DNA from: Tolypothrix sp. PCC 7712
GTDB taxonomy: Bacteria > Cyanobacteriota > Cyanobacteriia > Cyanobacteriales > Nostocaceae
DNA: 64,000 nucleotides
Direction: 5' to 3'
Assembly: GCF_025860405.1 (NCBI RefSeq)
Contig: NZ_CP063785.1
Location: 310,001 to 374,000, forward strand
The notes beneath the pieces are model-generated. The model worked only from the letters and a program-made list of their open reading frames with translations. It did no database searches and was not told where the DNA came from. A program made the translations under genes and the position numbers. This document shows, one piece after another, positions 34,372 through 45,324 of the stretch; position 1 is the stretch's first letter; each line of letters starts with the position of its first letter.

Positions 34372-34770
34372 TCAAATAAACAAACTAGGTGCAACTTGAA
34401 AATACTCACTCAAAGCTTTAGCTTGCGCTTTACTAATCGAACGCTTACCATTGACAACCTCAGAAACTACGCCACTTGAACCAATAATTCCCACTAAATC
34501 AGCTTGACGAGTTCCACTTTCTTCCATAATATGCTGGAGAATTTCATGAGGTGCAGATTCTTCCATCGGATAATGTTCTGTCTCATAAGCTTCAATCAAG
34601 ATGATCAGTAGCTTGTATAAAGCTTGCTCTTCCTGAGTGCGATTCTTATTAAAAGTTAGCTGTTCTACTAACTTGAGAATACGTTCGTACTCTGCTTCTG
34701 TTTCTATTGCGACAGGAACAACTTCTGCTAAGAGATGACGATAGTTATTTTGGTCAAAAGTAAGGGTCAT
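34372..34770 (-). CDS. higA: HigA-type antitoxin (helix-turn-helix)
   Basis: 132 aa from ATG 34768-34770. The C-terminal half holds a Xre/HigA-like helix-turn-helix: GTRQADLVGIIGSSGVVSEV followed by NGKRSISKAQAKALSEYF. The N-terminal part is helical and rich in Glu, as in cyanobacterial HigA proteins. It should bind and neutralise HigB and repress the operon. The toxin gene is upstream and overlaps by 17 nt, the toxin-first order typical of higBA. A longer frame reaching 34854 lies inside the toxin gene and is not a likely start. Confidence 0.88.
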   Translation of the reverse strand: MTLTFDQNNYRHLLAEVVPVAIETEAEYERILKLVEQLTFNKNRTQEEQALYKLLIILIEAYETEHYPMEESAPHEILQHIMEESGTRQADLVGIIGSSGVVSEVVNGKRSISKAQAKALSEYFQVAPSLFI

Positions 34771-35053
34771 TTTTCCATTTATCTTTATCGTATTCAGCGT
34801 GTGTGAGAAAATACTTGTAATAGACGACCTGGTTTTCGTAATCAATACCAACAATTAGACGATAATCATTGCCTTTAATATTAAAAATAGTAAAATTTCC
34901 TACTGCTTCTGCATCACGATAAATTTTTCTTACATCTTCAAGGTTTTGCCAATCCGCCTTCTTAACAGTAGTGTACCAGTACTCTATTTGCTTTTTGACA
35001 TCAGGAAACTGAGTAGTATCAATGCGGAGATTACGAATTGAAATTAAATGCAT
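34754..35053 (-). CDS. higB: HigB-type mRNA interferase toxin
   Basis: 99 aa, the usual length for HigB. The sequence (FPDVKKQIEYWYTTVKKADW, then VGNFTIFNIKGNDYRLIVGI and YYKYFLTHAEYDKDKW) matches the RelE/HigB fold of ribosome-dependent mRNA interferases, with the basic and aromatic residues of the C-terminal strand. It is co-transcribed with higA, which starts 17 nt before its stop. It lies in a gene-poor minus-strand segment between the kinase operon and a dehydrogenase. Confidence 0.9.
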   Translation of the reverse strand: MHLISIRNLRIDTTQFPDVKKQIEYWYTTVKKADWQNLEDVRKIYRDAEAVGNFTIFNIKGNDYRLIVGIDYENQVVYYKYFLTHAEYDKDKWKNDPYF

Positions 35054-35144
35054 TCGTCTTTGCTAGTCTGAGCATATTTATTCATAAAATTCCACAACTC
35101 AATTTATCCTCTCATTTTGAGAGTTAACTGTCAATAATTAAGCG

Positions 35145-35166
35145 AGGATGCGTTATAACGCATCCT
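35145..35166. terminator. AGGATGCG palindrome after the dehydrogenase
   Basis: AGGATGCGTTA and its exact complement form a 22-bp perfect palindrome 15 bp downstream of the SDR stop (minus strand) and about 90 bp upstream of higB. It may terminate SDR transcription; the sequence also resembles dispersed GGATGCGTTA repeats (compare 11462). Confidence 0.5.
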
Positions 35167-35180
35167 ACTTGTGATTTTGA

Positions 35181-35990
35181 TTATCTATTCTTCAATTCGT
35201 GCATACTTTTTACAACTTTTGTCACCAGGTTTCTTGGCGTAAACCTTACACTTTCAGTGAGGATTCTATTTCTTAAGCCAGGAATCACAACTGTTTTATT
35301 TGCCATTAAACTACGATAACCAATTTTGGCAACTTTTTCTGTATTCATCATCCGATTCACACTGGCAATTTTTGAGTCTTCCATTGCAGCAGTTTTTTGA
35401 AATTCCGTTGCTGTGGGGCCGGGACAAAGTACAGTCACACTCACACCTGTACCTTCTAATTCCTGTGCGATCGCTTCCGAAAATGATAAAACATAGGCTT
35501 TAGTTGCAAAATAAACCGCCATCAAAGGCCCTGGTTGAAAAGCAGCAACAGAGGCAACATTTAAAATTTTGCCATAGCCTTGCTCTACCATATCTTTGAG
35601 GAACAATTTTGTTAAATGAGTGAGACTCACTATATTGACCTGTAGCATATCTAGTTCAGTAGTGAGGTCTGTTTCTGCAAAGACTCCATAAGTACCAAAG
35701 CCTGCATTGTTCACCAACACATCAACTTTAATAGATGATTGTTGTAAATCTGCAAAAATTTCTGTGGGAGATGTTGGGATCGATAAGTCTTTTGCAAAAT
35801 TTTTGACAACAATGTTGAATTTTTGAGTAAAGTCTGCAGCAATTTCTGTAAGTTTTTGTTCGTTCTTATCTACTAACACCAAATTGTAATTATTCCGACC
35901 AAAAATGTATGCTAATTGGTAACCAATGCCACTAGCGGCTCCGGTAATCAAAGCAGTTTTTTGACGCTGACTTTTTGGGGTGTTATTCAT
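35181..35990 (-). CDS. Short-chain dehydrogenase/reductase (classical SDR)
   Basis: 269 aa from ATG 35988-35990 (MNNTPKSQRQKTALITG); the frame is open further upstream, but those codons precede the usual SDR start and look unlike protein. Motifs: cofactor loop TGAASGIG, Asp in LVLVDKNE (an acidic residue at the end of strand 2, suggesting NAD preference), VNNAGFG, Ser in ILNVASVAA and YFATK (YxxxK). The C-terminal part, with CPGPTATEF, resembles DltE/YqjQ-like SDRs. The substrate is unknown. It is separated from higB by 127 bp and a palindrome. Confidence 0.87.
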   Translation of the reverse strand: MNNTPKSQRQKTALITGAASGIGYQLAYIFGRNNYNLVLVDKNEQKLTEIAADFTQKFNIVVKNFAKDLSIPTSPTEIFADLQQSSIKVDVLVNNAGFGTYGVFAETDLTTELDMLQVNIVSLTHLTKLFLKDMVEQGYGKILNVASVAAFQPGPLMAVYFATKAYVLSFSEAIAQELEGTGVSVTVLCPGPTATEFQKTAAMEDSKIASVNRMMNTEKVAKIGYRSLMANKTVVIPGLRNRILTESVRFTPRNLVTKVVKSMHELKNR

Positions 35991-36219
35991 CTCAAGAATG
36001 TGGTAATTTAGTGAGTATGCATAAATACTCACTAAGGATTTAGAGAGTTTTATAAAAGAATTGAAATTGATCGCTGCTAATATATGTTGCCAATTTGGCA
36101 ACAATTAATGTTTTGAATATAGAAGCAATTTATAGAATTGATATTCAATTATGTAAGGTAGTTTACACTACTGTTTATTTCTAGTATCTAATCAGAAATT
36201 ACATAATCTGCTGTAATTT

Positions 36220-36358
36220 AATACCAATTCAAATAATGTTTGCAGCAGATAAATTATTCGTAGGGGCACGGCATCCACAATCTTTGGGCATATCAAATAT
36301 CTTATTGGTGCCGTGCCCCTACCTACCCATCTGTCGCATTCTTTTTTCCAAATGGTAT
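36220..36358. mobile_element. Palindromic element, AATACCAA family, copy 3
   Basis: A 139-bp element: ATACCAATTCAAATAATG at the left and CCAAATGGTAT at the right, with the inner hairpin GGGGCACGGCATCC...GGTGCCGTGCCCC. Relative to the arms, the core is reversed compared with copy 1 at 8955. No clear target duplication. It lies upstream of the 2385-aa phosphatase gene. Confidence 0.8.
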
Positions 36359-36371
36359 CTAATTCTTATCT

Positions 36372-36401
36372 TTTAACCTATCGCTAGCTATTTCTTAACG
36401 T
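36372..36401 (+). promoter_or_regulatory. Candidate Pho box
   Basis: TTTAACCT at 36372-36379 and CTTAACGT at 36394-36401 are 22 bp apart, two steps of the 11-bp period (8-bp repeat plus 3-bp spacer) known for the cyanobacterial Pho box, consensus near CTTAACCT. The middle repeat (GCTAGCTA) does not match. It lies 227 bp before the start of the multi-phosphatase gene, whose function would fit phosphate control. The evidence is suggestive only. Confidence 0.3.
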
Positions 36402-36627
36402 TACTAGGATAACTTGAACTACTGAAATAAACACCAATAATATGTATTTCTAAATGCTCATGCTCTAGTTCTTGCCATGAGGCTAATTCATGTTGGCATC
36501 AGCGAAACTCATAACTGATTATGAGGCTCTAATTTTAAATTTAATTTAAGCATTGTTGATGATTTTTAACTTTAAATAATCTCTCTTAATTCTCTCAAGC
36601 AAAATTTACCTACTTGCAAGCTAATCT

Positions 36628-39600
36628 ATGGTAACTACCAACGCAATCCGCTTTTCTCAATTCAACGCTTCCCTCAATCGTAATGCTGATGGTCAGTTAA
36701 TTACTGATTTATCTACACCTAATAATGCTCAAGCAAAAACAGTTGCAGAAATTATTCAACGCAACAATCCAGATATATTATTAGTCAACGAGTTCGATTA
36801 CGTCCAAGGAAATCCCCTACAGGCGGTGCAATTATTCCAGCAAAATTATCTTGCTGTCAGCCAAAAAGGTGCAACTCCTGTTAACTATCCTTACTTTTAT
36901 ATTGCTCCCAGTAATACAGGAATTGCTTCGGGGTTCGACTTAAATAATAACGGTCAGGTTGTCACTACACCAGGTGCAACTGGATATGGTGATGATGCTT
37001 TGGGATTTGGTAATTTCCCTGGTCAGTTTGGGATGTTGCTACTTTCTAAATACCCTATTGATACCGCTAATGTTCGCACCTTCCAAAATTTTCTGTGGAA
37101 GGATATGCCAGATTCTTTGCTATCTACAATCTCAACACCTAATTCTAATACTCCTTGGTATTCTCCAGAGGAACAAAATGTTTTACGGCTTTCTTCTAAA
37201 AGTCATTGGGATGTACCAATTAAAGTTAATGGTGAGACAATTCACGTTTTGGTAAGTCATCCTACACCGCCAACCTTTGATGGAACCGAAGACCGCAACG
37301 GTAAGCGCAATCATGATGAGATTCGCTTTTGGGCAGATTATATCACCCCAGGTAAGAGTGATTACATTTATGATGATGCAGGTAAAAAAGGCGGGATTGC
37401 AGCTGGTTCGCGGTTTGTAATTATGGGCGACCAAAACGCTGACCCTGTAGATGGTGATAGTTTTGATAATGCTATTCGCCAACTATTACAGAATCCTGGT
37501 ATCAATAATAATTTCATCCCCACCAGTCCCGGCGCACCACAACAAGCAGCATTACAGGGTGGTGCAAATGTCAACCAAAAAGGCAATGCTAATTTTGATA
37601 CCGCAGACTTTGCTGATACTGCACCCGGTAATTTGCGGACTGACTATGTATTACCATCGGCTGATTTGACTATTACCAATTCCGCAGTGTTTTGGCCGTT
37701 AAATACTGACCCCAATTTTCCCTTAGTAGGTACTTTTAACGCCAGTCTTCCCGGTGGGTTCCCCAGTTCCGACCATCGTTTAGTATATGCAGATGTGCAA
37801 GCAGGGCCAACAACACCAGGAAAAACGATTCCTGAAGTGGGATTTTTAGGACAAACTATTTTACCTACAGGCTTTATTCCCTCTGGTGTGGCGGGAACGG
37901 TAAATGGGGTACAAACTCCATTGGGTGGGTTGTCTGGGGTCGCTTATGATGCAGATCAAAAACAATTTTACGCAATTTCTGACGATCGCTCTCAATTTGC
38001 ACCCGCCCGCTTTTATACTTTTACTACTGACCCGGCGAAAATTGCTACAACTGGGGCGACTTTTACTAATGTTACGCCGCTAAAAGATGCTAACGGTAAT
38101 TTCTTTGCACTCAATAGCCTTGACCCGGAAGGAATCGCGTTAACTAACAATGGTACGGTCTTTATTTCCTCAGAAGGTGAGGTAAATCCTAGCGCAGGTC
38201 GTGTTACCAATCCCTTTATTAAAGAATTTTCCCTGACTACGGGGCAAGAAGTTCGCAGTTTAGCTGTCCCCAAAAAGTTTTTACCAGTTGTTCAGGATAC
38301 TAACAATAACGGTGTTGTGGATGCTGGCGATACCCAAACTGCAGGGGTTTACAATAATTTGGCTTTTGAAAGTCTCACCATCACACCCGACCAAAAAACT
38401 TTATTCACCGCCACAGAAAACGCTTTATTTCAAGATGGGCCAAGGGTTTCCACCACAACTGGTAGCCGATCGCGAATTTTACAATACAATTTGGTAACGG
38501 GACAGCCAGAAAAAGAATATCTCTATGTTACAGACCCATCCGTCACCCCCAACCCAACCACAGGTGCTAGTGATAACGGCTTGGTGGATTTATTAGCAAT
38601 TGATAATCGCGGTACATTACTGGCGTTAGAACGTTCTTTTGCACAGGGTGTAGGGAACACAATTAAAATCTATGAAATTTCTCTACAAGATGCAACGGAT
38701 ATCAGTAGTATCGACTCACTCAGTAGTTTAAGCACCAGTCAATTAGCTGCGATTCAACCAACGCAAAAGCGACTACTGTTGAATTTAAATGACCTGAATT
38801 TACCAACAGACCCCAATCATCCAATTACTGGTACAGATAATATTGAGGGTATAGCCTTTGGGCCGAAATTAGCTGATGGTCGCCAATCGATTGTTTTAGT
38901 CAGCGATAATAATTTTGGTACTACCCAATATACGCAAATTTTGACTTTAGGTGCAGATGTAGTTACTACCGCAGCGCCAAGAGTCGAAACTCGTCCTGAT
39001 TTATTGGATGATGACACATTACCGACAGACCAACGTGCTGATGCTGATGACCCAGCTATCTATATTAATGCTAACAATGCGGCTGAGAGCTTAGTTCTCA
39101 CCTCAGTCAAAAACGCTGGACTGCGGGTGTATGACTTGTCTGGTAAACTGTTGCAGAAAGTCAACCCTGGCGGTATTCGCTACAACAACATTGATTTGCA
39201 ATATGGTTTTAAATTAGGTAATGAAAAAATCGATATTGCCGTAGCGAGCGACCGCGGTAACGATAAACTAGCAATATTCAAGATTAACCCCAATCCCAGC
39301 ACTCCCGGTAAATACCTGGAAAATATTACCGACAGCAGTATTGGCACAATTTTCCAAACACTACCCTTTCTTGCGCCTTATTCTTCATCTTCTCGCAGTT
39401 CCTACGGACTCGCTTTATATCGCAGTCCCATCACCAATGATTACTACGTCTTTACTAGTCGCCGGGAAACTGGAGATATCGCCCAGTTTAAACTAATTGA
39501 TCAAGGTAATGGCAAAATTGGCGCGGAACGAGTCCGAGAGTTTACTATTCCATCCTCCTCTGATAGCGAACGTTCTGCACAAACAGAGGGAATGGTAGTA

Positions 39601-42600
39601 GACCAAGAAACTGGATTCCTTTACATTGGACAAGAAGATGTCGGTATTTGGAAATTTCAAGCCGAACCCAATGGCGGTACAACTGGGAAATTAATTGATC
39701 AAGTTAAAGGCTTGGGTGGTAAATACCTTACCGATGATGTGGAAGGATTAACTATCTACTACGGTAAGAATGGTACAGGCTATTTATTAGCATCCAGCCA
39801 AGGCGATAATACTTTTGTTGCTTATACTCGTGAAGGCAATAATGATTATTTAGGTAACTTTGCGGTTGGTAACAATGGCGCAATTGATAGCGTACAAGAA
39901 TCAGATGGTGCAGATGTAATTAATGTACCCCTTGGCCCTAACTTCCCCAAAGGTTTATTTGTCACCCAAGATGGAAATAATGAACCGGCAAAATTAGTTA
40001 GCGATGGCGATGAAATAGAGAATATCAACTCTAATTTTAAATTAGTACCTTGGGAAAATATCGCTAACGCTTTCTCTAATCCTTTAAATATTGACACCAC
40101 TAGTTACGATCCGCGCAATCCTATTGCTCAACCCAAACTCACTATTTACGACTTTAAAAACCTACCCAAATTAGGCACAACTTCCAAAGGTGAAGATATT
40201 TTGTTGGGTGGTTTTTCTGGGTTGTATTTCCTAGGAACAGCACCTAATGGTAACCTGCGATTTGTTACCCACACAGACAGAGGCCCCAATGGTGAACCTG
40301 TGGGTGCAAATCGACCATTTTACCTACCCAACTTCCAGCCAGAAATTGTCAGTTTTGAACTCAACCGCACCACAGGCGAAATTAAAATTACTAACCGTAC
40401 TGGCTTATTTCGCCAAGATGGGAAAACCCCATTAACCGGATTACCAAATTTACAAGCTGGGGCGAATGGTACAGCTTATACTGATGAAATTGGCGTTGAT
40501 TTAGATAATAAGCCTCTACCTAATGACCCATTAGGTGCAGATTTAGAAGGAATTGTGGTTGCGGAAAATGGTGATTATTGGATGGTAGATGAATACCGTC
40601 CTGCAATTTACCATTTTGATAGTCAGGGTAAATTAATTGAGAGATTTATCCCCAAAGGAACTGCAACCGCACCTAATCCAGACCAACCTACGGGTACTTT
40701 TGGAACTGAGATATTCCCAGAAGTTTACGCCCAACGCCGCAACAATCGCGGATTTGAAGCTGTGGCTTTGGAAGGTTCTAAGTTGTACGCTTTTATTCAA
40801 AGCCCAATTGATAATCCTGATAATGGTAGTGACACAGTTTCTAAAGCTTCTCGTAACCTGAGAATTTTAGAATTTGATATCAACAGCAAACAAGTAACAG
40901 GGGAGTATTTATATCTTCTGGAAGGTCTACCAGCCACAGATAAAATTGGTGATGCAGTTTCTTTAAGTAACGGTAAATTTGCAGTTGTAGAACGCGATGA
41001 TAATGGTACATCTGCTGGCAATAAACTCATCTACCAAATTAATTTATCAGGGGCGACAAACATTAATAATCCTGCTAACTTTACATTGCCCAGTGGTAAG
41101 ACCATTGAACAACTAACTGCTGCAGAATTAGCCACAGCTAAAATTACGCCCGTCAGCAAAAGCTTAATCGCCAATGCTGCACAGTTAGGTTACACCGGAG
41201 TTGAAAAATTAGAGGGTTTAGCTTTAGTTGCACCCAATACGTTGGCGTTAATTAATGACAACGATTTCAACGTTACTGGTAAGACTCCGGCGGAAAGATT
41301 GGGACTTTTGGAACTACCTAATAACATTGCAGTTACTAAACCCAAAACATCCCTGAATATCCTCTTAGTCAATGATGATGGTTATCAGGCGAAGGGAATT
41401 AATGTCCTCTACAACAAATTAGTTGCGGCTGGTCATAAAGTAACATTAATTGCACCTAAACAACAGCAAAGCGGTCAAGGTACAGCCCTGGATACCGATA
41501 AATTTGGCAAACAATTAGAAGTTGTCAATTATGAACCAAATAAATGGTATGTCGATGGCAAACCTGTTGTAACTACCTGGGCGGGAATCGATTACATTTT
41601 AAAAGATAATCCCCCAGATTTAGTTATTTCTGGGATTAACGAAGGGGAAAACCTCGGTTTAGAAGGGATCATTTCCGGTACTCTTAGCGCCGCAGTTTCC
41701 GCATTAAATCGTGGCGTACCTGCGATCGCAGTCAGTGCGGGTGTTAAATTAGATGAACGTAGCGCAGGTTACCCCAGTACTGATAAAGCCTACGAAGTTG
41801 GAGCTAATTACGTTGTTGATTTAATTGCCCAATTACAAGCAAAACAAGGTAATAACCCGGCTATATTACCCAAAGGCATTGGTTTAAACGTCAATATCCC
41901 TGCAACTGACAAAATTCAAGGAGTAGCCTTTACAGAGTTTGACAGTGCAGGTAGTTTTGATTTCAAATTTGGGGAGTTACCGCCTAACTTTGGCACAGGT
42001 CAAGGTATACTTTATACCCAAAATACCTTACCTGCTGGAACTACACCCAAACCATTCTCAGAAGGTGAACAATTCTTAGCAGGTAAGGTGACAGTAACTC
42101 CTTTTGATGGTGATTGGGGTACAACTCCAGACCAACGTCAAGCACTGAGTTCTCGTCTTAACCTAGCAGTCCCTGGTTTAACGGATGAAATTAAACCTGC
42201 TAGTAAGCCATTAAATATTCTTTTGGTGAATGATGATGGTTATCAAGCAAAGGGTATTGATGTTATCTACAAAGCTTTAACCGCTGCTGGTCATAACGTT
42301 ATTTTAGTCGCACCCAAAGACCAGCAAAGCGGAAAAGGTACTTCCATCAACACCAACAAAATTTTCCAAAATACTGAAGTTACAGAATTTGATACCAGCA
42401 AAAATAAATGGTATGTCGATGGTACTCCAGTTGTCACCACTTGGGCGGGACTTGATTATATCTTCCCCAACAAAGAGAAGATTGCTAAACCCGATTTAGT
42501 TATCTCCGGTATTAACGAAGGTGAAAACATTGGTTTAGATGCCATTTCTTCTGGTACACTTAGCGCTGCGGTTGCTGCATTACAAAATGGTATTCCTGCG

Positions 42601-43785
42601 ATCGCAGTTAGTGCTGGAATAGATTTAGCTGGGTTACAAACAGGCGATAAATCCAGTACAGAGAAAGCTTACGAAATCGGTGCTAGGTTGGTTGTTGATG
42701 CAATTAACAAACTCCAAGCCAGTCAAGGTAGTAATGCAGATTTACTCCCGAAAGGAGTAGGGTTAAATATCAATATTCCAGCTTATAATCCTGATATTGC
42801 TAAATTCAGCACAATTACAGGGGTTGCAGTTACCAAATTTGACCAAGCCAGCAGTTTGGGTTTACAGGTTGCGGAAATTCAACCGGGTGTTCCTGGTCTA
42901 GCTTTAGGGGCTTCCAGCAATACAGGTACAGGAGATTTATCATCGGAAGGGGGTAGATTCTTAGCCAGAAATATTACCATTACCCCAATTGATGGTAATT
43001 GGAGTGCTACCGCAACTAGTCGTCAGCAAATCGCCAATGCTGCGGGGGGATTGACTATCAATACAGGTAGTAGTCAGCCGATATTCACAGGTGATGGCGC
43101 AGATATTGTAGAACCTATCAATGGTAGCACTGTGTTTACAGGTAACGGTGATGACACAGTAATTGCAGGTAGCAATTCTTCTATCTCAACAGGCGATGGT
43201 AATGATCAAGTCTTTGTGGGTGCTAATGGCCCTGCGAAAAATACTAATGTTGATGGTGGTGCGGGTAACGATGAACTGACTGTAGTAGAAGCTAGCGGTA
43301 GCAATAATTTATTTGGGGCTGCTGGGGCTGATAATCTGCAAGTAGTTGAAGGTTCTCGTCAAGTTCTCTTCGGTGGTTCTGGTAATGATACTCTCACGAG
43401 TAAGGGGAATAATAACCGACTGTATGGTGGTTCTGGTGATGACAAACTCTTCTCTAATACCAATGACACTCTAGTAGGTGGTGATGGTGATGATGTGTTA
43501 TTTGCTGGTTCTGGAGGTGGTAATCGCCTGACTGGTGGTGCTGGTGGGGATCAGTTTTGGATTGCAAATGCTAGCCTTCCTACTAGCAAGAATATTGTCA
43601 CGGACTTTACCCCAGGAGTTGATGTGATTGGTATTGGTGGGATTGGTGTAAATCAGTTCAGTGAACTGACGCTGTTGCAACAGGGTGGTGATACTTTAGT
43701 TAAAAAGGGAAGCTTAGAGTTAGCTTCATTGTTGGGGATTACTGCAAATAACCTCGCTGCTGATAACTTTAGCTTTATAGGTTAA
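36628..43785 (+). CDS. Giant secreted multi-phosphatase: EEP, phytase-like, SurE x2, RTX
   Basis: 2385 aa. Domains: endonuclease/exonuclease/phosphatase (1-390; [25 protein letters not shown] and [10 protein letters not shown] give the metal and catalytic residues); esterase-like phytase domain (396-775; [19 protein letters not shown]); beta-propeller phytase-like domain (785-1130; [33 protein letters not shown]); second esterase-like phytase domain (1170-1570); two SurE 5'-nucleotidase domains (1576-1848 and 1861-2135), each with [15 protein letters not shown] and [10 protein letters not shown]; then RTX nonapeptide repeats ([24 protein letters not shown]) to the end (2152-2385). No N-terminal signal peptide; the RTX tail implies type I secretion and calcium binding. 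It probably releases phosphate from nucleic acids, nucleotides and phytate outside the cell (inference). Confidence 0.88.
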   Translation: MVTTNAIRFSQFNASLNRNADGQLITDLSTPNNAQAKTVAEIIQRNNPDILLVNEFDYVQGNPLQAVQLFQQNYLAVSQKGATPVNYPYFYIAPSNTGIASGFDLNNNGQVVTTPGATGYGDDALGFGNFPGQFGMLLLSKYPIDTANVRTFQNFLWKDMPDSLLSTISTPNSNTPWYSPEEQNVLRLSSKSHWDVPIKVNGETIHVLVSHPTPPTFDGTEDRNGKRNHDEIRFWADYITPGKSDYIYDDAGKKGGIAAGSRFVIMGDQNADPVDGDSFDNAIRQLLQNPGINNNFIPTSPGAPQQAALQGGANVNQKGNANFDTADFADTAPGNLRTDYVLPSADLTITNSAVFWPLNTDPNFPLVGTFNASLPGGFPSSDHRLVYADVQAGPTTPGKTIPEVGFLGQTILPTGFIPSGVAGTVNGVQTPLGGLSGVAYDADQKQFYAISDDRSQFAPARFYTFTTDPAKIATTGATFTNVTPLKDANGNFFALNSLDPEGIALTNNGTVFISSEGEVNPSAGRVTNPFIKEFSLTTGQEVRSLAVPKKFLPVVQDTNNNGVVDAGDTQTAGVYNNLAFESLTITPDQKTLFTATENALFQDGPRVSTTTGSRSRILQYNLVTGQPEKEYLYVTDPSVTPNPTTGASDNGLVDLLAIDNRGTLLALERSFAQGVGNTIKIYEISLQDATDISSIDSLSSLSTSQLAAIQPTQKRLLLNLNDLNLPTDPNHPITGTDNIEGIAFGPKLADGRQSIVLVSDNNFGTTQYTQILTLGADVVTTAAPRVETRPDLLDDDTLPTDQRADADDPAIYINANNAAESLVLTSVKNAGLRVYDLSGKLLQKVNPGGIRYNNIDLQYGFKLGNEKIDIAVASDRGNDKLAIFKINPNPSTPGKYLENITDSSIGTIFQTLPFLAPYSSSSRSSYGLALYRSPITNDYYVFTSRRETGDIAQFKLIDQGNGKIGAERVREFTIPSSSDSERSAQTEGMVVDQETGFLYIGQEDVGIWKFQAEPNGGTTGKLIDQVKGLGGKYLTDDVEGLTIYYGKNGTGYLLASSQGDNTFVAYTREGNNDYLGNFAVGNNGAIDSVQESDGADVINVPLGPNFPKGLFVTQDGNNEPAKLVSDGDEIENINSNFKLVPWENIANAFSNPLNIDTTSYDPRNPIAQPKLTIYDFKNLPKLGTTSKGEDILLGGFSGLYFLGTAPNGNLRFVTHTDRGPNGEPVGANRPFYLPNFQPEIVSFELNRTTGEIKITNRTGLFRQDGKTPLTGLPNLQAGANGTAYTDEIGVDLDNKPLPNDPLGADLEGIVVAENGDYWMVDEYRPAIYHFDSQGKLIERFIPKGTATAPNPDQPTGTFGTEIFPEVYAQRRNNRGFEAVALEGSKLYAFIQSPIDNPDNGSDTVSKASRNLRILEFDINSKQVTGEYLYLLEGLPATDKIGDAVSLSNGKFAVVERDDNGTSAGNKLIYQINLSGATNINNPANFTLPSGKTIEQLTAAELATAKITPVSKSLIANAAQLGYTGVEKLEGLALVAPNTLALINDNDFNVTGKTPAERLGLLELPNNIAVTKPKTSLNILLVNDDGYQAKGINVLYNKLVAAGHKVTLIAPKQQQSGQGTALDTDKFGKQLEVVNYEPNKWYVDGKPVVTTWAGIDYILKDNPPDLVISGINEGENLGLEGIISGTLSAAVSALNRGVPAIAVSAGVKLDERSAGYPSTDKAYEVGANYVVDLIAQLQAKQGNNPAILPKGIGLNVNIPATDKIQGVAFTEFDSAGSFDFKFGELPPNFGTGQGILYTQNTLPAGTTPKPFSEGEQFLAGKVTVTPFDGDWGTTPDQRQALSSRLNLAVPGLTDEIKPASKPLNILLVNDDGYQAKGIDVIYKALTAAGHNVILVAPKDQQSGKGTSINTNKIFQNTEVTEFDTSKNKWYVDGTPVVTTWAGLDYIFPNKEKIAKPDLVISGINEGENIGLDAISSGTLSAAVAALQNGIPAIAVSAGIDLAGLQTGDKSSTEKAYEIGARLVVDAINKLQASQGSNADLLPKGVGLNINIPAYNPDIAKFSTITGVAVTKFDQASSLGLQVAEIQPGVPGLALGASSNTGTGDLSSEGGRFLARNITITPIDGNWSATATSRQQIANAAGGLTINTGSSQPIFTGDGADIVEPINGSTVFTGNGDDTVIAGSNSSISTGDGNDQVFVGANGPAKNTNVDGGAGNDELTVVEASGSNNLFGAAGADNLQVVEGSRQVLFGGSGNDTLTSKGNNNRLYGGSGDDKLFSNTNDTLVGGDGDDVLFAGSGGGNRLTGGAGGDQFWIANASLPTSKNIVTDFTPGVDVIGIGGIGVNQFSELTLLQQGGDTLVKKGSLELASLLGITANNLAADNFSFIG

Positions 43786-43819
43786 AGTATCGATTTGTTA
43801 TTTGTTTAAAAAGCCAAAG

Positions 43820-43887
43820 ATTGGGGGATTCTCCCCCAAACCCCCGATTGGGTGACGGTTGCGTCCCCCAAACCCCCTCCAAAATTA
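43820..43887. repeat. GGGGGTTTGGGGGACGCAAC repeat, copy 2
   Basis: Nearly exact reverse complement of 24231-24298, 35 bp after the multi-phosphatase stop. Its GGGGGATTCTCCCCC palindrome could terminate transcription. Both copies lie shortly downstream of a plus-strand gene but in opposite orientation. Confidence 0.8.
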
Positions 43888-43963
43888 GTCTTCGGTTTTT
43901 TGAGTTACTAATTTTTTGGGTTTTTTCGATTGATTTTATGGACTGTATTGAAATCTACAGGAT

Positions 43964-44079
43964 TTACGCAAGCAAAATTTGTCATTGCGATCGGAAGGTA
44001 TTGTAGGGAAGCAATCCCATAATTTTAGGCGATTACGTCGCTACGCTTGTAATGACGTAATTCTGTGAATTTTGCGTAA
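43964..44079. repeat. Nested palindrome TTACGCAA / GTCATTGCG
   Basis: Outer ends TTACGCAAGCAAAATT and AATTTTGCGTAA surround a 75-bp palindromic repeat (43981-44055, GTCATTGCG...GTAATGAC) related to 9344-9420. Confidence 0.65.
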
Positions 44080-44350
44080 TACCAAATCCGGCTTCTTTAC
44101 CCCTTTATCTTCTTATACCATTTTGAAAAAAGAACGCGACAGATGGGTTGGTAAGGGCACGGCACCAGTAAGATAATTTGATATACCAAAAGATTGTGGA
44201 TGCCGTGCCCCTACAAAGAATTGATCTGCCGCAAACATTATTTAAATTGGTATTACTCCTCTTTTCTTTGCGTTCTTTGTGTCTTCTCTGCGAGACGCTA
44301 CGCGAATGCGGTTCGATAAAAAATGGGTTATTTAAGCGGATTTGGTATAA
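44078..44350. mobile_element. ACCAAATCCG palindromic element carrying another element
   Basis: Ends AATACCAAATCCGG and CGGATTTGGTATAA form inverted repeats about 270 bp apart. Inside are the AATACCAA-family element 44115-44253 and a repeat of the GCGAGACGCTACGCGAATGC type near 44290. It appears to be an older palindrome split by a later insertion. Confidence 0.6.
44115..44253. mobile_element. Palindromic element, AATACCAA family, copy 4
   Basis: A 139-bp element in opposite orientation to copies 1 and 3: it begins ATACCATTTTGAAAAAAG and ends TTTAAATTGGTAT, with inner hairpin GGGCACGGCACCAG...GGATGCCGTGCCCC. The relative orientation of core and arms agrees with copy 3, not copy 1. Confidence 0.8.
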
Positions 44351-44449
44351 GTACTAATCTAATCAATCCAAAATCCGTCTTGAAAAGTTTGCTCAACGGG
44401 GGGAACCCCCGCACGCAACTTTCCGCAAAATCTAAAATTCCTGTGAGTT

Positions 44450-45196
44450 TTATTCTGCGTTTAAAAATTCTAAATAGTTGTTGCTGAGTTCTTTGACGGC
44501 TAATTCATAAAATTGCTTACCATGTTCTGGGGTGGCTAGGGCGGGATTTGAACCCATGCGTCCATCGGGGTAATGTAATCGAAAGTCGGCTGCACTATAA
44601 ATTCTATGTCCCGAGGCTACTTCTGGGGAGAGGGGTGCTTGCTTAATTGCTTCTGGATAAACATATTGAGTAACGGCTACTTCGCTAGGGGTAGCATGGG
44701 AACCTTCTTGATTGCCGTATAATTCTTTGGCAAGTTTATAGACGGAACTGCACATAAACCAATTACCTACTTGGCATTGTACCCGTTGGGCATTGGCAAT
44801 CTGTAAATCTTCTAGGTGGGCGTAAGTTTCTGAGAAGGCTGCTTTGAGGGTGGCAATGTTACCGCCATGTCCGTTGATAAAGTAGAACTTGGTAAAACCT
44901 GCTTTGACTAAACAAGTTATATAATCTCGCACTACCTGAATTAGGGTGCTGGGACGCAGACTTATAGTACCGGGAAAAGCGGTATGATGTAGCGCCATAC
45001 CAACATTGATTGTAGGGCCTACCATTGCTTGAGTTGCTTCACCCACACCACGGGCGATCGCTTCTGCACAAATAGCATCAGTACCAATTAAGCCGGTGGG
45101 GCCATGCTGTTCTGTGGAACCTATCGGAAAAATCAGCCCTCTAGATTGCTGTAGATAAGCTTCAACCTCAGGCCAGGTACTTAAATGTAGTAACAT
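44450..45196 (-). CDS. Creatininase-family amidohydrolase
   Basis: 248 aa, full length for the creatininase family (PF02633). Metal-site motifs are in place: PIGSTEQHGP, Asp in IGTDAICAEAIARG, HHTAFPGTISL, INGHGGNIATL and a late Glu in NQEGSHATPSE. Family members are metal-dependent amidohydrolases such as creatinine amidohydrolase, FAPy deformylase (ArfB) and the mycofactocin protein MftE. No mftA-D-like gene is nearby, so the substrate is open. It is cytoplasmic and probably monocistronic, divergent from the exported protein at 45325. Confidence 0.88.
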   Translation of the reverse strand: MLLHLSTWPEVEAYLQQSRGLIFPIGSTEQHGPTGLIGTDAICAEAIARGVGEATQAMVGPTINVGMALHHTAFPGTISLRPSTLIQVVRDYITCLVKAGFTKFYFINGHGGNIATLKAAFSETYAHLEDLQIANAQRVQCQVGNWFMCSSVYKLAKELYGNQEGSHATPSEVAVTQYVYPEAIKQAPLSPEVASGHRIYSAADFRLHYPDGRMGSNPALATPEHGKQFYELAVKELSNNYLEFLNAE

Positions 45197-45324
45197 TTTT
45201 AGTCAATTTCCTATTCAATAATTGCGGTGGGAAGAAACATTGTGCTATGAAATAGCATCTTTATTAATCAGCCTCCCACTAACACGATTATGAACTCCCA
45301 GGCTGTGAGGTGGAGGTAAGAACT

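Noticed and set aside
35991..36104. N-terminal extension of the dehydrogenase (38 codons)
   Set aside because: The upstream codons are low-quality sequence without SDR similarity; the usual start is just before KTALITGAASGIG.
36220..36358. Target duplication around the AATACCAA element
   Set aside because: The flanks (CTGTAATTTA and CTAATTCTTA) are only loosely similar; no direct repeat can be claimed.
44531..44575. tRNA-like 3' end (GGGTTCAAATCCCGCCC on the minus strand)
   Set aside because: It lies in frame inside the creatininase-family gene, where it encodes MGSNPALATPEHG, and there is no matching acceptor, D or anticodon arm.
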